From positions 1 to 37,143 of the forward strand of contig CAYTLW010000072.1 of the NCBI GenBank assembly GCA_964438735.1: 37,143 bases of DNA. Direction: 5' to 3'. The first letter of the stretch is position 1. Each line of letters begins with the position of its first letter. This document shows, piece after piece, positions 35,980 through 37,143 of this stretch. The stretch is from CAYTLW01 sp964438735. Its GTDB lineage: Bacteria > Myxococcota_A > UBA9042. A model generated the notes under the pieces. It did no database searches and was not told the DNA's origin. It saw only the letters and a list, made by a program, of their open reading frames with translations. Both the position numbers and the translations under genes were made by a program.

Positions 35980-36081
35980 CTCATCCTCCCGCGGCGCCAT
36001 GCGCCGGCATCGCGAACCTAGCAGACCCGCCAGAGGATGCCACGCCGACCCATAGTCAGGCACATGAACCACGATTCAATG

Positions 36082-36130
36082 AGTTAGATGACAAAGTTCT
36101 AATGTATGAGGGTCTGACACCTCATATCAC
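36082..36130 (-). repeat. Interspersed repeat, short form (copy 3, inverted and diverged)
   Basis: The reverse complement aligns with the copies at 7651-7700 and 34669-34718, keeping GAGGTGTCAGACCCTCA exactly while the distal part has drifted. The core here forms a 7-bp stem, TATGAGG - 8 nt - CCTCATA (36105-36126). It lies in the divergent promoter region of two enzyme genes. Confidence 0.7.
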
Positions 36131-36135
36131 GATGA

Positions 36136-36149
36136 GGGTTGAACAACCC
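36136..36149. promoter_or_regulatory. Perfect inverted repeat upstream of the hydrolase gene
   Basis: GGGTTG - AA - CAACCC, 50 bp before ATG 36199, directly after the inverted repeat copy. Candidate operator or leader hairpin. Confidence 0.35.
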
Positions 36150-36198
36150 CCCAACCAACCCCACCCTAAAACCCCACCTCGCCGCCGGAGCCCCACCC

Positions 36199-37095
36199 AT
36201 GTCCCTGCCCGAATTCGACCGCTTCGACATCCGCTCCTTCGACGGCACCCGACTCGAAGTCCAGACGTGGGGCCAGGGTGACCTGCCCGTGGTCATCGCC
36301 AACGGCCTTGGTGGCACCCTGCTGGCCTGGTCGCCGTTGCTGCGCGCGTTGGGCGATCGCTGCCGCTTTATCTCGTGGGATTATCGCGGGCTGTACAACT
36401 CGGGTTCGCCGGCGATTCCCGAAAACCTGCGCCTGGAGCACCACGTACAGGACATGATCGCGGTTTTTGATACCGCTGGGATCGAGCGTGCTGTGATCGC
36501 GGGTTGGAGCATGGGCGTGCAGGTCTGCATTCAGGCGGCCGCGGACTTCGCCAGCCGGATTCAGGGCGTGATCCTGGTCAATGGCACGTATGGGCGCATC
36601 TTCGAGACGGCGTTCGAGAATGCCATCAGCCGGCACCTGCTGCCGCAAGCCAACAAGTTGGCCATCGCCATCGCACCGGTCATGCCGCCAGCGGTGAGCT
36701 GGGTGACCGGGCAGAAGTGGTTCCTACCGGTCATCGACAAGCTGGGGTTGGTGGACGAGCGACTGGATCGCGAGGTCTTCCTGGAGATCGCAAAGGGCTT
36801 CAAGGACCTGGATTTTGCGACCTATCACCGAATCATGGGCTACCTCAATGAACATGATGGCGAGCCCGCCTTGTCGCGCATCCTGTCGCCGCTGCTCTTT
36901 GTGGCCGGCGATCGAGACATGATGACGCCCGCGTCGGTCAAACACGTGGTCGCCAGCCGGGCGCCGCGGGCCGAGGTCTTCGTGGTGCCTGGCGGCACGC
37001 ATTATTCGCTGCTGGAGTATCCCGATCTGGTGACCGGGCGCGTCGAACGGTTCCTGGACGAGCACTTCTGGTCCCAGGAAGCACAAGCTAGTTGA
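36199..37095 (+). CDS. Alpha/beta-hydrolase fold protein
   Basis: 298 residues from ATG 36199 with GGAG 8 nt upstream. It has the oxyanion loop NGLGGT, then WDYRGLYNSG, the nucleophile elbow GWSMG (Ser104), the acid in GDRDMMTP (Asp240) and the His in GGTHYS (His268). The length and order are those of small cytoplasmic esterases, lactonases or C-C hydrolases. No signal peptide is present. The substrate is not identifiable. The gene is divergent from the octopine-dehydrogenase-type gene and shares its repeat-containing promoter region. Confidence 0.88.
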   Translation: MSLPEFDRFDIRSFDGTRLEVQTWGQGDLPVVIANGLGGTLLAWSPLLRALGDRCRFISWDYRGLYNSGSPAIPENLRLEHHVQDMIAVFDTAGIERAVIAGWSMGVQVCIQAAADFASRIQGVILVNGTYGRIFETAFENAISRHLLPQANKLAIAIAPVMPPAVSWVTGQKWFLPVIDKLGLVDERLDREVFLEIAKGFKDLDFATYHRIMGYLNEHDGEPALSRILSPLLFVAGDRDMMTPASVKHVVASRAPRAEVFVVPGGTHYSLLEYPDLVTGRVERFLDEHFWSQEAQAS

Positions 37096-37143
37096 GCTTG
37101 ACCATCACCGCCGTCTTGACGCTCACGTAGCTGCCATGTCCCA
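37088..37143 (-). CDS. C-terminal tip of a gene entering from the right edge
   Basis: On the minus strand the frame reads GHGSYVSVKTAVMVKLN and stops at TAG (37090-37088). The alternating polar/hydrophobic ending looks like a closing beta-strand. It overlaps the end of the convergent hydrolase gene by 8 bp. Too little is visible to name it. Confidence 0.45.
   Translation of the reverse strand, partial: GHGSYVSVKTAVMVKLN

Overview
The window is GC-rich DNA with strong Shine-Dalgarno sites and many ATGA-coupled gene pairs. It most resembles a Myxococcota or other former deltaproteobacterial genome, possibly an environmental assembly. The reasons are several long lipoproteins built from Cys-rich CDDGN.CT-type repeats, a MopE-type CDGVDNDCDG motif, Asp/Gly/Thr-rich linkers after lipoboxes, a good sigma-54 promoter, and Tat-exported Fe-S/oxidoreductase genes. 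This placement is inferred from gene style; no rRNA or other phylogenetic marker is present, and I see no tRNA, CRISPR array, phage or intact transposase.

Layout. (1) 1-7.7 kb: a two-CXXCH (c-heme type) membrane sensor, cut by the left edge, is divergent from a heavy-metal efflux operon. The operon encodes a small Cys/His-rich secreted protein, a TolC-like channel, a His-rich lipoprotein adaptor and an HME-type RND pump. (2) 7.7-9.1 kb: a repeat- and palindrome-rich gap with a relic Cys-rich coding stretch, then an MtfA-like zinc peptidase. (3) 9.1-18.4 kb: a run of secreted or surface proteins. These are a YfbK-type VWA lipoprotein behind a sigma-54 promoter, an unknown lipoprotein, a double crystallin-type protein, and two divergent Cys-repeat lipoproteins, one ending in a fibrinogen-like domain and the other in CARDB-like domains. 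(4) 18.4-28.7 kb: a CocE-type hydrolase coupled to a PAP2 phosphatase, an NHL-propeller lipoprotein overlapping a secreted PEP-synthase/PPDK-like lipoprotein, a small membrane protein, a UbiE-type methyltransferase, and a lipoprotein made of twelve 27-residue Cys repeats. (5) 28.9-34.0 kb: a tight operon of DUF6599-like protein, Tat-exported DUF362 protein, a NapH-NapG-like Fe-S membrane fusion and a Tat-exported aldo/keto reductase. (6) 34.0-37.1 kb: PduL-like phosphotransacylase, an octopine/nopaline dehydrogenase-family enzyme, an alpha/beta hydrolase, and the C-terminal tip of another gene.

The genes suggest an organism that invests heavily in its cell surface, with disulfide-stapled lipoproteins, and in periplasmic redox chemistry. 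The most distinctive items are the secreted PPDK-like lipoprotein with its domains in an unusual order, the Fe-S operon with a Tat-like signal inside a membrane protein, the 12 x 27-residue Cys-repeat lipoprotein, and short interspersed repeats in two related forms that sit on gene 3' ends and in places supply the last codons and stop.
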